A DNA stretch of 64,000 bases from Limnobaculum zhutongyuii (GCF_004295645.1 NZ_CP034752.1:4124001-4188000), one strand, 5' to 3'; counted from the first letter of the stretch, positions 44,521 to 54,328 are shown. A program made the numbers and translations. Notes: generated by a model not told the origin, from the letters alone.

Positions 44521-45153
44521 ATGGTTCTCGGCAAACCGCAAACAGACCCTACTCTCGAATGGTTTTTATCTCATTGTCATATTCATAAATATCCATCCAA
44601 GAGCACACTTATTCACCAAGGTGAAAAAGCAGAAACTCTTTACTATATTGTAAAGGGTGCCGTAGCCGTTCTGATTAAGGATGAAGAAGGTAAAGAGATG
44701 ATCCTCTCCTATCTCAATCAGGGGGATTTCATCGGAGAACTTGGCCTGTTTGAAGAAGGTCAGGAGCGCAGTGCCTGGGTCAGGGCAAAAACAGCATGTG
44801 AAGTTGCTGAAATTTCCTATAAGAAGTTTCGCCAGCTGATTCAAGTTAACCCAGATATTTTAATGCGTTTATCTGCTCAGATGGCCAGCCGCTTACAGGT
44901 TACCTCTGAGAAAGTAGGAAGCCTTGCCTTCCTTGATGTTACGGGCCGTATCGCACAGACATTACTCAACCTGGCTAAACAGCCGGATGCAATGACTCAT
45001 CCAGACGGAATGCAAATTAAGATCACCCGTCAGGAAATTGGTCAAATTGTTGGATGTTCCCGTGAAACGGTAGGACGTATTTTAAAAATGCTGGAAGATC
45101 AAAACCTGATCTCCGCTCATGGAAAGACTATCGTTGTCTACGGGACTCGTTAA
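44521..45153 (+). CDS. crp: cAMP receptor protein
   Basis: 210 aa. It binds cAMP and activates or represses many catabolic genes. The cyclic nucleotide pocket has the GELGLFEEG (72-80) and RSAWVRAKT segments. The DNA recognition helix SRETVGRILKMLEDQNL is intact. The ribosome-binding site AGAGGATA precedes ATG. CRP-like sites seen in this window lie upstream of rspA and of the lysE-type gene. Confidence 0.99.
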   Translation: MVLGKPQTDPTLEWFLSHCHIHKYPSKSTLIHQGEKAETLYYIVKGAVAVLIKDEEGKEMILSYLNQGDFIGELGLFEEGQERSAWVRAKTACEVAEISYKKFRQLIQVNPDILMRLSAQMASRLQVTSEKVGSLAFLDVTGRIAQTLLNLAKQPDAMTHPDGMQIKITRQEIGQIVGCSRETVGRILKMLEDQNLISAHGKTIVVYGTR

Positions 45154-45163
45154 ATAATAAAGA

Positions 45164-45210
45164 GAAGCGGATAGGTTTACGGCCTCCAAATGCCATATCC
45201 GCTTTCTTTT
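45164..45210 (+). terminator. crp terminator overlapping the yhfK leader
   Basis: AAGCGGATA (45165-45173) pairs with TATCCGCTT (45196-45204), then TCTTTT. Its loop carries GGCCTCC (45181-45187), which is the exact complement of GGAGGCC (45216-45222) that forms the yhfK ribosome-binding site, so the two structures could interact. Confidence 0.7.
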
Positions 45211-45223
45211 CCCGGGGAGGCCT

Positions 45224-47305
45224 ATGTGGCGACGAGTCATTTATCATCCAGAAGTCAATTATGCTCTGCGCCAAACTTTAGTTCTCTGTTTGCCTGTCTT
45301 GCTGTTTTGGCTACTCGACGATCTGGCAACCGGCTTTTTACTCTCCCTTGTTCCTGCCTGCTGCAGTATTGGTGGTCTCGACACTCCCCATAAACACTTT
45401 TTCAAACGGCTGGCTATTGGTGGCTCACTGTTTGTTATTAGCAGTGTATTGTTACAGTTTCTGCTGCTGTGGTCAGTTCCGCTGCCGTTCTGCATGCTTA
45501 TTCTGACCCTCCTGTTTGGTGTAACGGCGGAAATCAGTCCGCTTTATGGACGATTAATGCCTGCGGCATTAGTGACCGCCATTTTTACGCTCAGTATGGC
45601 GGGGAATTTACCTATCTGGCGAGTAGCCATATTATTTGCCATTGGCACGTTCTGGTATGGTTTATTTATCCACCTGTGGTTTCGGCTCTGGCAAGAACAA
45701 CCCATGCGAGAATCACTTAGCCTGCTTTTTCGTCAGTTAGCTTACTATTTTGAAGAGAAATACAGCTTATTAACCCAACATACCGATCCTGAAAAAGCAC
45801 TCCCTCCCCTACTGTTACGCCAACAGAAAGTGATGGATATCATCACGTTGATTTATCAGCAAATCTATATGATTCCCAATCTGAAGCACCCTCGTCATCG
45901 GCGATTAATTCAGGCGTTTCAGGTGGCTCTCGATTTGCAGGAGCACATTACCGTCAGCCTGCACCAGCCTGCGGAAGTACAAAAGCTGGTTGAGCAAAGT
46001 CAGGCCGAAGCTATTATTCGTCATAATGCAAAATCTATTAGTCAACGCTTACAGGTATTAGCTGATGATATCCTCTATCATCGACGCCCAACGCCTTTCA
46101 GTATGGAGACGGAATTATCAGCACTGGAGAAAATTACCAGACAGCATCCTGATAATCCGGTTGGGGCTTTTTGTTATTATCATTTCAGTCGCATTGCCCG
46201 CTTGCTTAGCCGTCAAAAGCCGTTATACAACCACACATTGATGCCGATACAAAATCGTCTTCCTTTTTGGCAAGCGCTAAAAAATTATTGTTCGCTTAAA
46301 TCTGCCGCTCTCAGAAATGCCGCACGTCTTGGTCTTACATTAGCGGCAGGTGCCGGAATTGGTCTGACGCTCAATCTGCCTAAGCCCTACTGGATACTGA
46401 TGACCATTATGGTGGTTAGCCAAAATGGCTATAACGCGACCCGAATTCGAATTCAGCACCGCTCACTGGGCACCATGATCGGTATTCTTGCCGGAGCAGC
46501 AATTTTGCATCTCTACTACTCGCAAAATCTGATGTTGATTTTGATGTTAGTTCTGACGTTTTGCTCTTATCTGATAGTGCGTAAAAATTATGGTATTGCA
46601 GTCATTGGATTCACCATTACCGCCCTCTATACCTTACAGATTATCTCTAACAGCGGTATGAATTACCTGTTGCCGCGCCTGATCGATACGGTTATTGGCT
46701 GTATGCTGGCATTTGCCAGTAGCCTGTGGTTATGGCCTCAATGGCAAAGTGCGTTATTACGTAAAAATGCTCACAATGCGCTGGAGACCTATCAACAGCA
46801 TCTGCGGCAAATATTTAATCGGACCAATGATATTGCTGAACTGGCTTATACCCGAATGAAGGTTAACCAGGCTCACAATACGCTTTTTACCGCATTGAAT
46901 CAGGCCATGCAGGAACCGGGGTTTAATACTCGCTATTTAGCCGATATGCGCCTGTGGGTTACCCATAGCCAGTTTTTAGTTGAGCACCTGAATGCAATGA
47001 CCACTATCGCCCGGGACCAATACGTCTTGGTTCCGGCGTTAGCACAGAATTATTTAAACACCTGTGAGATTTTGATTCAGACCTGTCAGCAACGTCTGGA
47101 ATATGACGGTCCCAGCGGTGATACCAGCATATTGCCTATTGTGGAATCCGGGGATAAGGATGAGTTATCAGAAACCTCAATGGAAAAACATATCGAACGG
47201 ATACTGGCGCACCTTACGACAATGCATACTATTTCTTCACTGGCGTGGCAGCAGAGGCCACATCATGGAATGTGGTTGAAGCGGAGATTGAGAGAAGAGG
47301 GGTAG
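45224..47305 (+). CDS. yhfK: YccS/YhfK-family membrane protein (FUSC)
   Basis: 693 aa. Two blocks of membrane helices (about 20-150 and 375-510) alternate with cytosolic regions, as in fusaric acid resistance and aromatic acid exporter proteins. E. coli YhfK (about 696 aa) lies in the same place after crp. Substrate not known. The start is the ATG at 45224, directly after GGGGAGGCC; this ribosome-binding site can pair with GGCCTCC 29 nt upstream. Confidence 0.92.
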   Translation: MWRRVIYHPEVNYALRQTLVLCLPVLLFWLLDDLATGFLLSLVPACCSIGGLDTPHKHFFKRLAIGGSLFVISSVLLQFLLLWSVPLPFCMLILTLLFGVTAEISPLYGRLMPAALVTAIFTLSMAGNLPIWRVAILFAIGTFWYGLFIHLWFRLWQEQPMRESLSLLFRQLAYYFEEKYSLLTQHTDPEKALPPLLLRQQKVMDIITLIYQQIYMIPNLKHPRHRRLIQAFQVALDLQEHITVSLHQPAEVQKLVEQSQAEAIIRHNAKSISQRLQVLADDILYHRRPTPFSMETELSALEKITRQHPDNPVGAFCYYHFSRIARLLSRQKPLYNHTLMPIQNRLPFWQALKNYCSLKSAALRNAARLGLTLAAGAGIGLTLNLPKPYWILMTIMVVSQNGYNATRIRIQHRSLGTMIGILAGAAILHLYYSQNLMLILMLVLTFCSYLIVRKNYGIAVIGFTITALYTLQIISNSGMNYLLPRLIDTVIGCMLAFASSLWLWPQWQSALLRKNAHNALETYQQHLRQIFNRTNDIAELAYTRMKVNQAHNTLFTALNQAMQEPGFNTRYLADMRLWVTHSQFLVEHLNAMTTIARDQYVLVPALAQNYLNTCEILIQTCQQRLEYDGPSGDTSILPIVESGDKDELSETSMEKHIERILAHLTTMHTISSLAWQQRPHHGMWLKRRLREEG

Positions 47306-47333
47306 CTGGTAATTTTTTGAAAATTTACCTCGG

Positions 47334-47491
47334 TGGATATTCCGGCCGTAAACACCATGTATTCATATCATCACTGTGCTCGGCCGGAAGGGCTACGTAC
47401 TCAGCTTCGGAGTGCTTCGGGCCTAGCCCGCCTAGGGGCACTTCGTTGGCTTACGCCAAGTCGACCCCAACGGCGGTCTCTCCCTCAGATT
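47334..47491 (-). repeat. Structured intergenic repeat, copy 1
   Basis: About 160 bp, read on the minus strand, between convergent yhfK and argD. It shares a long conserved block around GTCGACTTGGCGTAAGCCAA with copies 2 and 3, including a TTGGC-GTAA-GCCAA hairpin (47459-47446). At its other end TTCCGGCCG (47389-47381, minus) pairs with CGGCCGGAA (47348-47340) around a 32-nt loop. No protein is expected; the short reading frames over it follow from the DNA conservation. Confidence 0.85.
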
Positions 47492-47525
47492 AACTCCGCT
47501 CGTTCATAACTATTTCCCGTTTTAA

Positions 47526-48752
47526 TTATTTCCCCTTAGCCTCAACCATTTGTTTTACCGCTTTTTCAAAGCAATCCATCCCCTGTTGTAGATCTTTTTC
47601 CGGGATAACCAGAGATGGAGCAAAACGGATTACGTTAGGGCCGGCATTGAGTAACATCAGGCCATTTTCTACTGCCGCAGCAAGAAACTCTCTCGCCATG
47701 CCCTGATAGCCGGGCTGCAGTTCCGCACCGATTAACAAACCCAAGCCACGAATGTCGGTAAATACATGATAGAGCTGATTAATTTCTTCCAGACGGGTGA
47801 CGATATACTCATAGCGTGATTGCACACCTGACAGCACCTCTGGCGTATTGATCACATCAAATGCCGCTTCTGCTACCGCACAGGCCAGCGGGTTGCCGCC
47901 ATAGGTAGTGCCGTGAACGCCGGGTTCCATCACTTGCGCGACGTCATCAGTAGTTAGCATAGCGCTAATTGGGAAACCACCTCCCAGCGCTTTGGCAGAG
48001 GTCAAAATATCCGGAACAATGCCGTATTGCATATAGGTAAACAGTGAACCGGTTCTACCCATACCTGACTGTACCTCATCAAATACTAACAGCGCTTTAT
48101 ATTGGTCACACAGTTCTCTGACGCCACGTAAAAACTCGGCATCAACCGGGGTGATACCCCCTTCTCCCTGAATCGGTTCCAATACCACGGCACAGGTATG
48201 ATCATCAATAACCGCTTTAACCGCATCCAGATCGTTAAAAGGAATATGCACAATATCCGCTGGTTTTGGGCCAAAGCCATCGGAGTATTTAGGCTGCCCA
48301 CCAACGGAAACGGTAAACAGGGTGCGGCCATGAAAGGCGTTATTAAACGCAATAATTTTGGTTTTATAAGGACTATGGCGAGTAATCGCATAACGACGGG
48401 CCAGCTTAAATGCGGCTTCATTGGCTTCAGCACCCGAATTGGCAAAAAACACCCGATCGGCAAAGGTTGAATCAATCAGTTTCCGGGCCAGCCGCAAAGC
48501 TGGTTCGTTGGTGAACAGGTTACTGGTATGCCAAATCATCTCACCTTGGGTATTCAGTGCTTTAACTAAAGCAGGATGGCAATGTCCCAGAGCGGTAACC
48601 GCAATACCGCTGGAAAAGTCGATATACTCATTTCCCTGCTGATCCCAGACTCGGCTTCCCTTGCCTTTAACCGGAACAAAGGCCGCTGGCGCATATACGG
48701 GTAACATAACGTTATCAAAAGTATTGCGATTAACTGACGAATTACTATCCAT
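47526..48752 (-). CDS. argD: Acetylornithine/succinyldiaminopimelate transaminase
   Basis: 408 aa. A PLP-dependent aminotransferase used in arginine and lysine biosynthesis. The PLP pocket and lysine are seen in VFDEVQSGMGRTG and LTSAKALGGG with the Schiff-base lysine. It is near the usual ArgD length (E. coli 406 aa). It is convergent with yhfK and divergent from rspA. Possible degenerate ARG boxes lie in the AT-rich region upstream. Confidence 0.96.
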   Translation of the reverse strand: MDSNSSVNRNTFDNVMLPVYAPAAFVPVKGKGSRVWDQQGNEYIDFSSGIAVTALGHCHPALVKALNTQGEMIWHTSNLFTNEPALRLARKLIDSTFADRVFFANSGAEANEAAFKLARRYAITRHSPYKTKIIAFNNAFHGRTLFTVSVGGQPKYSDGFGPKPADIVHIPFNDLDAVKAVIDDHTCAVVLEPIQGEGGITPVDAEFLRGVRELCDQYKALLVFDEVQSGMGRTGSLFTYMQYGIVPDILTSAKALGGGFPISAMLTTDDVAQVMEPGVHGTTYGGNPLACAVAEAAFDVINTPEVLSGVQSRYEYIVTRLEEINQLYHVFTDIRGLGLLIGAELQPGYQGMAREFLAAAVENGLMLLNAGPNVIRFAPSLVIPEKDLQQGMDCFEKAVKQMVEAKGK

Positions 48753-48797
48753 AAAACAACCCTATTAATTTCACCGCGAATGACTCCACACTACCAA

Positions 48798-48837
48798 GAT
48801 TGCATATAAAATCAATTTGTATAGATAAAAATATCAA
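48798..48837 (-). promoter_or_regulatory. Possible ArgR (ARG box) region upstream of argD
   Basis: Two AT-rich 18-bp words resembling degenerate ARG boxes (ATTGCATATAAAATCAAT and TATAGATAAAAATATCAA) lie next to each other with a 3-bp spacing, 46-85 bp upstream of argD. Neither is a close match to the E. coli consensus, so this is a weak call based on position. Confidence 0.3.
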
Positions 48838-48942
48838 TAAAAATCCTTTATTCATTAACAATAAATTAATTATTAAAATAGATTCGATAAATAACAATTC
48901 ATTATTATTAAATAATTAATCATGCCGTGTTGTCGCTACCAC

Positions 48943-48958
48943 GGTGATTTTGGTCACA
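48943..48958 (+). promoter_or_regulatory. CRP site upstream of rspA
   Basis: GGTGA-TTTTGG-TCACA matches the CRP consensus (TGTGA-N6-TCACA) at 9 of 10 positions. A TATAAA at 48976-48981 lies at about the right distance for a class II promoter. Next to it, CTACTTGTATGGTAG (48992-49006) is an imperfect dyad that could be the RspR operator. In E. coli rspA is repressed by RspR and its expression involves CRP. The rest of the 48753-49078 spacer is very AT-rich, with no other element seen. Confidence 0.65.
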
Positions 48959-49078
48959 GATCTCAAACTTTCCTTTATAAACATTCTAGACCTACTTGTA
49001 TGGTAGTTAATCCAGAAGTATCTTGTGCTTACTTTCTATACCGAATTAGTTCTCTTATTCCGTCAGGATGGATGCATT

Positions 49079-50293
49079 ATGAAAATTGTAAAGGCTGAAG
49101 TTTTTGTAACCTGCCCGGGCCGTAACTTTGTTACCGTCAAGATCACTACCGATGAAGGCATTTATGGCATAGGTGATGCCACCCTCAATGGACGTGAGCT
49201 CTCCGTTGCCTCCTACCTTAAAGATCATCTTTGCCCACAACTGATTGGCCGCGACGCTCATCAAATCGAAGATATCTGGCAATTTTTCTACAAAGGCGCT
49301 TACTGGCGTCGCGGTCCAGTCACGATGTCCGCTATCTCTGCCATTGATATGGCACTGTGGGATATCAAAGGCAAAGCAGCAAATATGCCGCTTTATCAGC
49401 TACTCGGTGGCGCCTCACGCACCGGAGTTATGGTGTATTGCCATACCACCGGCCGCACTATTGATGAAGTGCTGGAAGACTACGCTAAGCATAAAGAGAT
49501 GGGCTTTAAGGCCATCCGCGTTCAGTGTGGCGTACCGGGAATGAAAACCACCTATGGTTTAAGCAAAGGTAAAAACCTGGCTTATGAACCAGCCACCAAA
49601 GGCCACTATCCGGAAGAGCAGCTGTGGTCTACCGAGAAATATCTGGATTTCACACCAAAACTGTTTGATGCAGTACGTAATAAGTTTGGTTTTGATGAAC
49701 ATCTGCTGCATGACATGCACCATCGCCTGACACCAATTGAAGCGGCTCGTTTTGGCAAAAGCATTGAAGACTACCGCATGTTCTGGATGGAAGACCCAAC
49801 ACCGGCGGAAAATCAGGAGTGTTTTCGTCTGATCCGTCAGCATACCGTTACCCCTATCGCCGTGGGTGAAGTGTTCAACAGTATCTGGGACTGCAAACAG
49901 CTAATTGAAGAACAACTGATCGACTATATCCGTACTACCATCACCCATGCCGGTGGCATCACCCATATGCGTCGCATTGCTGACTTCGCTGCCATGTATC
50001 AGGTACGTACCGGTTCCCATGGCCCATCCGACCTTTCACCAATTTGCCACGCGGCAGCACTGCATTTTGACCTGTGGGTACCGAACTTTGGTGTACAGGA
50101 ATATATGGGCTACTCCGAGCAAATGTTAGAGGTCTTCCCACACAACTGGACCTTTGATGATGGCTACATGCACCCAAGCGATAAACCGGGTCTGGGTATC
50201 GATTTCGATGAAAAACTGGCTGCCAAATATCCCTATGAAGCTGCCTACTTGCCGGTTGCCCGTTTAACTGACGGCACGCTGTGGAACTGGTGA
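49079..50293 (+). CDS. rspA: D-mannonate dehydratase RspA
   Basis: 404 aa from the ATG at 49079 (AGGATGG upstream); a longer reading is rejected. An enolase-superfamily enzyme of the mannonate dehydratase type: capping domain about 1-120, then a barrel with metal-ligand and acid/base regions HDMHHRLTP, WMEDPTPAEN, VGEVFNS, THAGGITHMRR and GSHGPSDLSP. It dehydrates D-mannonate to 2-keto-3-deoxygluconate. First gene of the rspA-rspB-ydfJ-ydfI operon. In E. coli the name came from a proposed role in starvation sensing via homoserine lactone. Confidence 0.92.
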   Translation: MKIVKAEVFVTCPGRNFVTVKITTDEGIYGIGDATLNGRELSVASYLKDHLCPQLIGRDAHQIEDIWQFFYKGAYWRRGPVTMSAISAIDMALWDIKGKAANMPLYQLLGGASRTGVMVYCHTTGRTIDEVLEDYAKHKEMGFKAIRVQCGVPGMKTTYGLSKGKNLAYEPATKGHYPEEQLWSTEKYLDFTPKLFDAVRNKFGFDEHLLHDMHHRLTPIEAARFGKSIEDYRMFWMEDPTPAENQECFRLIRQHTVTPIAVGEVFNSIWDCKQLIEEQLIDYIRTTITHAGGITHMRRIADFAAMYQVRTGSHGPSDLSPICHAAALHFDLWVPNFGVQEYMGYSEQMLEVFPHNWTFDDGYMHPSDKPGLGIDFDEKLAAKYPYEAAYLPVARLTDGTLWNW

Positions 50294-50307
50294 TTAAGGA
50301 GAACAAC

Positions 50308-51321
50308 ATGAAAAGCGTAGTCATTCAACAACCCGAAGTTTTAGTCATTGAAGATCGCCCGGTACCACAGCCACAGGTTGGCGAAGTGCGTTTGCGGGTA
50401 GAAAGTGCCGGTATCTGTGGTTCCGATGTACATATCTATCGCGGCCATAACCCTTTTGCTAAATATCCGCGAGTCATCGGTCATGAATTCTTTGGTCGTA
50501 TTGATGCGGTAGGTGAAGGCGTAGATAAATCTCGTGTTGGCCAACGTGTCGTTGGCGATCCGGTAGTCAGTTGTGGCCATTGCTACCCTTGTTCGGTAGG
50601 CCGTCCGAATGTTTGCACCTCTTTACAAGTTATTGGTGTACATCGGGACGGCGGATTCAGTGAATATATCACGTTACCGGCAAGGAATGCCCATATCGTT
50701 CCTGACAGCATCCCGGATCGGGAAGCAACGATGATTGAGCCTTTTACCATTGCTGCAAATATCTGTAGTCAAATGAACCCTGGCCCTCTGGATGTTGCTC
50801 TGGTTTATGGCGCAGGTCCAATGGGTTTGACTTCTATTCAGGCACTGCGTGGCGTGTATGGCGTTAAGGAGATCATTGTTGCAGATCGTATCGACGAGCG
50901 CTTAGCCATGGCCAAAGAGAACGGAGCCGATCGCGTTATCAACAATACCGATATCGACCTGAGCGCAGAGCTGGCAAAGCTGGGTATCCGCCCGACGCTG
51001 ATTATTGATGCTGCATGCCACCCGTCAATTCTGCCAGAAGCCATTGGTTTAGCATCACCAGCAGCTCGTATTGGCATTATGGGTTTCTCTTCTGACCCTT
51101 GCGTCATTAATCAACAGGGTATCACCAGTAAAGAGCTGACGATTCATAGCTCTCGCCTCAACAGTAATCGTTTCCCGATGGTTATTGACTGGATGAACAG
51201 CAAAAAAATCCATCCTGAAAAACTGATTACTCATCAATTTGATTACACACAAGTCGTTGAAGCAATGGAGATATTCGAAAAGGATCCTAAGTTCTGTTGC
51301 AAAGTTTTATTGAAGTTTTAA
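50308..51321 (+). CDS. rspB: Zinc-type alcohol dehydrogenase RspB
   Basis: 337 aa from the ATG at 50308 with TAAGGAGA upstream, 14 bp after rspA. A medium-chain dehydrogenase: catalytic zinc site CGSDVHIYRGHN and GHEFFG, structural zinc cysteines CGHCYPCSVGRPNVC, and the Rossmann motif VYGAGPMGL near residue 170. It probably oxidises a sugar acid or polyol that feeds the RspA or YdfI steps. The exact substrate is not established. Confidence 0.92.
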   Translation: MKSVVIQQPEVLVIEDRPVPQPQVGEVRLRVESAGICGSDVHIYRGHNPFAKYPRVIGHEFFGRIDAVGEGVDKSRVGQRVVGDPVVSCGHCYPCSVGRPNVCTSLQVIGVHRDGGFSEYITLPARNAHIVPDSIPDREATMIEPFTIAANICSQMNPGPLDVALVYGAGPMGLTSIQALRGVYGVKEIIVADRIDERLAMAKENGADRVINNTDIDLSAELAKLGIRPTLIIDAACHPSILPEAIGLASPAARIGIMGFSSDPCVINQQGITSKELTIHSSRLNSNRFPMVIDWMNSKKIHPEKLITHQFDYTQVVEAMEIFEKDPKFCCKVLLKF

Positions 51322-51383
51322 CAGAAAACCTCTGTACCCAAACCTTTTCTGTATATATAACAACAACTGTAGAGAGCAGAAAT

Positions 51384-52802
51384 ATGACTAAAAGCATGGA
51401 ATCAACAAATAACAAACCGGAAAGAAGTACTTCTGACCTGGTTAAGGCCGCGGTTTCCGGCTGGCTGGGAACCGCCCTCGAATTTATGGATTTTCAGCTG
51501 TACTCACTGGGTGCCGCGCTGGTTTTCCATGAGATTTTTTTCCCTGAACAATCGGCAGCTATGGCGCTGATTCTGGCGATGGGGACCTACGGTGCGGGAT
51601 ATATCGCACGTATCGTTGGTGCCTTTATCTTCGGCAGAATGGGTGACACCATCGGCAGAAAGAAAGTCCTGTTTATCACCATCACCATGATGGGTATCTG
51701 TACCACGCTGATTGGGGTATTACCTACCTACGCTCAAATTGGCATCTTCGCACCACTGTTACTGATTACCTTACGTATCATTCAGGGACTGGGCGCGGGA
51801 GCCGAAATCTCTGGTGCAGGCACCATGCTGGCAGAGTATGCGCCTAAAGGTAGACGCGGCATTATCTCTTCACTGGTAGCGATGGGAACCAACTGCGGAA
51901 CATTAAGCGCCACGGCTATTTGGGCGGTGATGTTTGTTATGCTCGACAGAGAGCAACTGCTTGACTGGGGATGGCGTATTCCGTTCCTGTCCAGTGTGGT
52001 TGTTATGATCTTTGCGGTTTGGTTACGAATGAACCTGAAAGAGAGCCCGGTATTTGAGCAGGCCAGCGAAAACGCGGCGACAGAAACCGCAGCCGCGAAA
52101 AAAGCCGCTTCAGAAGAAAGCTCAATTCTTTCTATGTTCACCAGCAAATCCTTCTGGCTGGCAACCGGCTTGCGTTTTGGGCAGGCGGGTAACTCTGGCT
52201 TAATTCAGACCTTCCTGGCCGGTTATTTAGTACAAACCCTGCTATTTGAAAAACGTATTCCAACCGATGCGTTAATGATTAGCTCAATTCTTGGGTTCCT
52301 GACCATTCCCCTATTGGGCTGGCTGTCTGACAAAATTGGTCGTCGTTTGCCTTATATCGTTCTGAGCATCAGTGCCATCATCTTAGCCTATCCAATGATC
52401 TCAATGATTGTTGATAAAACCGGTGAAGTTAACGTGATTATGGCCTGCATTATCATTATTCATAACGTTGCGGTACTGGGTCTGTTCGCCCTTGAAAACA
52501 TTACCATGGCCGAAATGTTTGGCTCACGTAATCGCTTTACCCGGATGGCAATTTCTAAAGAGACCGGTGGTCTGGTTGCGGTAGGTTTTGGCCCGGTACT
52601 GGCAGGAATCTTCTGTAATATGACCGACTCCTGGTGGCCAATCGTGGTGATGATTATTGTCTATTCATCTATCGGTTTAATTTCAGCTATCTGTATGCCT
52701 GAAGTAAAAGATCGCGATCTGAGCGATCCAAGAGATGCGGCGGAAGTCCCAGCTCACGAGGCATCTGCGGTTGATGTTCGCCGTAGTGCGGCAGAAGTTT
52801 AA
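51384..52802 (+). CDS. ydfJ: MFS metabolite:H+ symporter (YdfJ-like)
   Basis: 472 aa from the ATG at 51384. Twelve-helix MFS transporter of the metabolite:H+ symporter type; the signature GRMGDTIGRKKVL loop and its repeat DKIGRRLP are clear. It most likely imports the sugar acid handled by RspA and YdfI. As far as I recall, the E. coli K-12 counterpart is disrupted by the Qin prophage; here it appears full length. A longer N-terminal reading overlapping rspB is rejected. Confidence 0.88.
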   Translation: MTKSMESTNNKPERSTSDLVKAAVSGWLGTALEFMDFQLYSLGAALVFHEIFFPEQSAAMALILAMGTYGAGYIARIVGAFIFGRMGDTIGRKKVLFITITMMGICTTLIGVLPTYAQIGIFAPLLLITLRIIQGLGAGAEISGAGTMLAEYAPKGRRGIISSLVAMGTNCGTLSATAIWAVMFVMLDREQLLDWGWRIPFLSSVVVMIFAVWLRMNLKESPVFEQASENAATETAAAKKAASEESSILSMFTSKSFWLATGLRFGQAGNSGLIQTFLAGYLVQTLLFEKRIPTDALMISSILGFLTIPLLGWLSDKIGRRLPYIVLSISAIILAYPMISMIVDKTGEVNVIMACIIIIHNVAVLGLFALENITMAEMFGSRNRFTRMAISKETGGLVAVGFGPVLAGIFCNMTDSWWPIVVMIIVYSSIGLISAICMPEVKDRDLSDPRDAAEVPAHEASAVDVRRSAAEV

Positions 52803-52846
52803 TTAGAACAACGCTTATTTATCTTTTAACAGGTGAACCGAACGAT

Positions 52847-54328
52847 ATGAATTTATCAAACACATCATTACGCAATCTGCCGAAAAATGTCGTAGTGCCT
52901 GGCTACGACAGAACCAGACTACAGACTCGAATTGTGCATTTAGGCTTCGGCGCGTTTCACCGCGCCCATCAGGCAGTTTATGCCGACATTCTGGCATCAG
53001 AATACGGCAGCAACTGGGGATATTGTGAAGTTAATCTGATTGGCGGTGAACAGCAGATTAGCGATTTAAACTCACAAGATCTGTTGTATTCAGTGGCAGA
53101 AATGGCTTCTGAAGGCTGGTCAGGCCGCGTGGTGGGCGTGGTTCGCCGTGCTATTCATGGTGAAGTCGATGGTATCAACAGCGTGCTGGAAGCCATGGCA
53201 CAGCCAGAGATTGCCATCGTTTCTATTACCATTACTGAAAAAGGCTATTGCTATCAGCCAGCTACCGGCACGCTAATCGAAGATCACCCGCTGATTCAGC
53301 ATGATATTGCTAACCCATCAACGCCAAAATCAGCGCCCGGCGCAATTGTTCAGGCTTTACGACTGCGTCGCGACCGTAATCTTCCTGCTTTTAGTGTGAT
53401 GTCCTGCGATAACATGCCGGAAAATGGTCATGTCACCCGCAATGTGGTTCTGGCGTTAGCCCGTCTTCAGGATGCTCAACTGGCAAACTGGATTGAAACT
53501 AACGTCAGCTTCCCGTCGACCATGGTGGACCGCATTGTACCTGCCGTTACCCCGGAAACGCTGGAGAAAATCACTCAGCAGCTTGGTGGAATTAACGACC
53601 CCGCAGGCGTGGCCTGCGAACCGTTCCGCCAGTGGGTGATTGAGGATAACTTTGTTAATGGCCGTCCAGAGTGGGAAAAAGCCGGGGCCGAGCTGGTACA
53701 AGACGTGTTGCCATTTGAAGAGATGAAACTGCGTATGCTAAACGGCAGCCATTCATTTCTGGCCTATCTTGGCTATCTGGCTGGATATCAGCATATTAAC
53801 GACTGTATGCAAGATGACAACTACGCCACTGCTGCGCGCCATCTGATGCTAAGTGAACAGGCACCAACGTTGCGAACTCAGGGGGTCGATCTGGAAGCCT
53901 ATGCCGACTCTCTGCTTAATCGCTATCGTAATACAGCTCTGAAGCACCGTACCTGGCAAATCGCAATGGATGGAACGCAGAAGCTACCGCAGCGTATGTT
54001 GGATTCAGTACGCTACCATCTTGCCCATAACAGTCGCTTTGACTGTCTGGCGCTGGGTATTGCAGCCTGGATGCGTTACGTTGGTGGTATTGATGAGCAA
54101 GGACAAGCGATTGAAGTTAGCGATCCGCTGCTGGAACAGCTAAAAGCATTGGTTGCTACCAGTGAAGAAGGGGCTGAACGGGTAAAAGCATTGCTGTCAC
54201 TGGAAGTGGTGTTTGGCAAAGCGCTACCACAAAATGCTCGCTTTGTTACGGCCGTAACTGAAGCCTATCTGCAGTTGTTACAGTCTGGTGCCAGGCAGAG
54301 CGTTGCTTTACTGGTTAAGCAGTTTTGA
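52847..54328 (+). CDS. ydfI: Mannitol dehydrogenase-family mannonate/fructuronate oxidoreductase
   Basis: 493 aa. A long-chain polyol dehydrogenase of the UxuB/MtlD family: NAD-binding region HLGFGAFHRAHQAVY near residue 34, then the mannitol dehydrogenase C-terminal domain with KLRMLNGSHSFLAYLG. It would interconvert D-mannonate and D-fructuronate, the substrate side of RspA. It matches E. coli YdfI, which also sits with rspA and rspB. Last gene of the operon, followed by a hairpin and then repeat copy 2. Confidence 0.9.
   Translation: MNLSNTSLRNLPKNVVVPGYDRTRLQTRIVHLGFGAFHRAHQAVYADILASEYGSNWGYCEVNLIGGEQQISDLNSQDLLYSVAEMASEGWSGRVVGVVRRAIHGEVDGINSVLEAMAQPEIAIVSITITEKGYCYQPATGTLIEDHPLIQHDIANPSTPKSAPGAIVQALRLRRDRNLPAFSVMSCDNMPENGHVTRNVVLALARLQDAQLANWIETNVSFPSTMVDRIVPAVTPETLEKITQQLGGINDPAGVACEPFRQWVIEDNFVNGRPEWEKAGAELVQDVLPFEEMKLRMLNGSHSFLAYLGYLAGYQHINDCMQDDNYATAARHLMLSEQAPTLRTQGVDLEAYADSLLNRYRNTALKHRTWQIAMDGTQKLPQRMLDSVRYHLAHNSRFDCLALGIAAWMRYVGGIDEQGQAIEVSDPLLEQLKALVATSEEGAERVKALLSLEVVFGKALPQNARFVTAVTEAYLQLLQSGARQSVALLVKQF

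Noticed and set aside
47245..47493. Short frames inside the repeat copies with a shared peptide (SLAYAKSTPT), also at 59392-59577
   Set aside because: The peptide similarity follows from DNA conservation of the repeat. The frames lack ribosome-binding sites and differ in length, and the base changes preserve hairpin pairing.
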